Origin: a virus
Reading direction: 5' to 3' (one strand)
IMG/VR virus record: IMGVR_UViG_3300025405_000013
Coordinates: 1 to 64,000 of that record
Length of the DNA: 64,000 bases
The notes below the pieces were generated by a model. It did no database searches and was not told where the DNA came from. It worked only from the letters and a program-made list of their open reading frames with translations. Numbering within the stretch: the first letter of the stretch is position 1; every line of letters starts with the position of its first letter. This document shows, one piece after another, positions 63,524 through 64,000 of this stretch. Position numbers and translations under genes: made by a program.

Positions 63524-64000
63524 ATGAAGATTTCTTTTACCGGAGTAGCCAATAGAGAAGAGTTTCACTCTCAAAATGCCGGCTATGGACGAGTTGCTAG
63601 GCAGATCTATGATTCACTACAGCGTCATGGATATGAAGTGGCCATTAATGATTTTTCTGCACCAGTTAATATCTGTTGTGAAAATCCCGGATTGCTATAT
63701 AGAAGCCCAGGCCAATACAATATCGGTATCTCCACTCACGAAAGTACAGAACTGGCTTCTGGATGGCCTGAAGGACTTCGTTCCATGGACGAGGTATGGA
63801 CTACGGCCACTTGGACTAAGAATGAATGTTTTGATCGTTATGTTGATAATACCTCTCTAGTAGTAAGAGCGTGTATCTCTAATCCTTTTCAGCTAGTAAA
63901 ACGTTCTGTAGATGATGTTTTCTACTTTATTCATACCGGAGAACCCACTCCCAGAAAGAATGGCCGACTAGTTCTCGAGGCTTTTGAGCAAGAATTTGCC
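63524..64000 (+). CDS. GT-B glycosyltransferase (5' part)
   Basis: 159 codons are visible and the frame continues past the window. The start has GVANREEFHSQNAGYGRVAR, the Rossmann-type glycine loop of group 1/GT4-like enzymes. STHESTELASGWPEGL and DEVWTTATWTKNECF are the usual acceptor-side segments. FIHTGEPTPRKNGRLVLEAF resembles the start of the donor-binding half. The enzyme moves a sugar from a nucleotide donor; its target could be host polymers, DNA or phage virion proteins. The Ser-Gly-rich virion makes the last idea attractive but it is not shown. Confidence 0.8.
   Translation, partial: MKISFTGVANREEFHSQNAGYGRVARQIYDSLQRHGYEVAINDFSAPVNICCENPGLLYRSPGQYNIGISTHESTELASGWPEGLRSMDEVWTTATWTKNECFDRYVDNTSLVVRACISNPFQLVKRSVDDVFYFIHTGEPTPRKNGRLVLEAFEQEFA

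Overview
The window is one continuous stretch of a tailed-phage genome. Every gene I can support lies on the + strand, the genes are packed with ATGA, TAATG and GTGA overlaps, and the order follows virion assembly. A tail sheath, tail tube and contractile-type baseplate (gp25-like, J-like) make it a myovirus. The genome is larger than the window: no terminase, DNA polymerase or integrase is seen. Two promoters whose -10 box lies six bases before the ATG (leaderless mRNAs), and GC-ending codons in the most expressed genes, would fit an actinobacterial host. That is an inference, not proof.

Layout. 1-5.6 kb: small genes of mostly unknown function, including an intact Dps-type ferritin, a metallophosphoesterase, a YiiX-like permuted papain-fold protein and a holin-like protein. 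5.6-6.3 kb: five tRNA genes (Asp, Asn, Ser with the rare ACT anticodon, Gln, Thr) with a small ribbon-helix-helix gene among them. 6.3-13.1 kb: very cysteine-rich genes coding for proteins with strings of CxxC and DnaJ-like CxxCxGxG zinc motifs. The first of these appears to need a -1 frameshift that joins the two halves of a zinc ribbon. 13.2-24.2 kb: head module with a portal interrupted by a homing-endonuclease intein, a two-gene membrane pair, the capsid maturation protease, a probable scaffold, a decoration protein and the major capsid protein, closed by a strong hairpin.

24.2-35.7 kb: small head-associated genes and then about 10 kb of Ser/Gly-rich fibre genes with foreign base composition. 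These include a GC-rich insert (about 34.0-35.26 kb) that created a chimeric gene. 35.7-44.4 kb: NlpC/P60-like hydrolase, a fibre protein, neck and tail-terminator genes, sheath, tube, a Gly/Thr-rich virion protein, and the tail-assembly chaperone pair with a textbook CCCAAAA slippery site. 44.4-61.2 kb: tape measure, baseplate hub with an embedded NlpC/P60 domain, a second fibre cassette related to the first, gp25, J and further baseplate proteins. 61.2-64 kb: separately promoted genes, namely an SNF2-type helicase, a small protein, a terminator and the start of a GT-B glycosyltransferase.

The genes fit one programme: build and process the head (protease, scaffold, capsid), join it to a contractile tail, equip it with many Ser-Gly-rich fibres and three peptidoglycan-directed enzymes, and lyse the cell. 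The least explained parts are the zinc-finger block with its frameshift, the Dps protein, and the mosaic fibre region.
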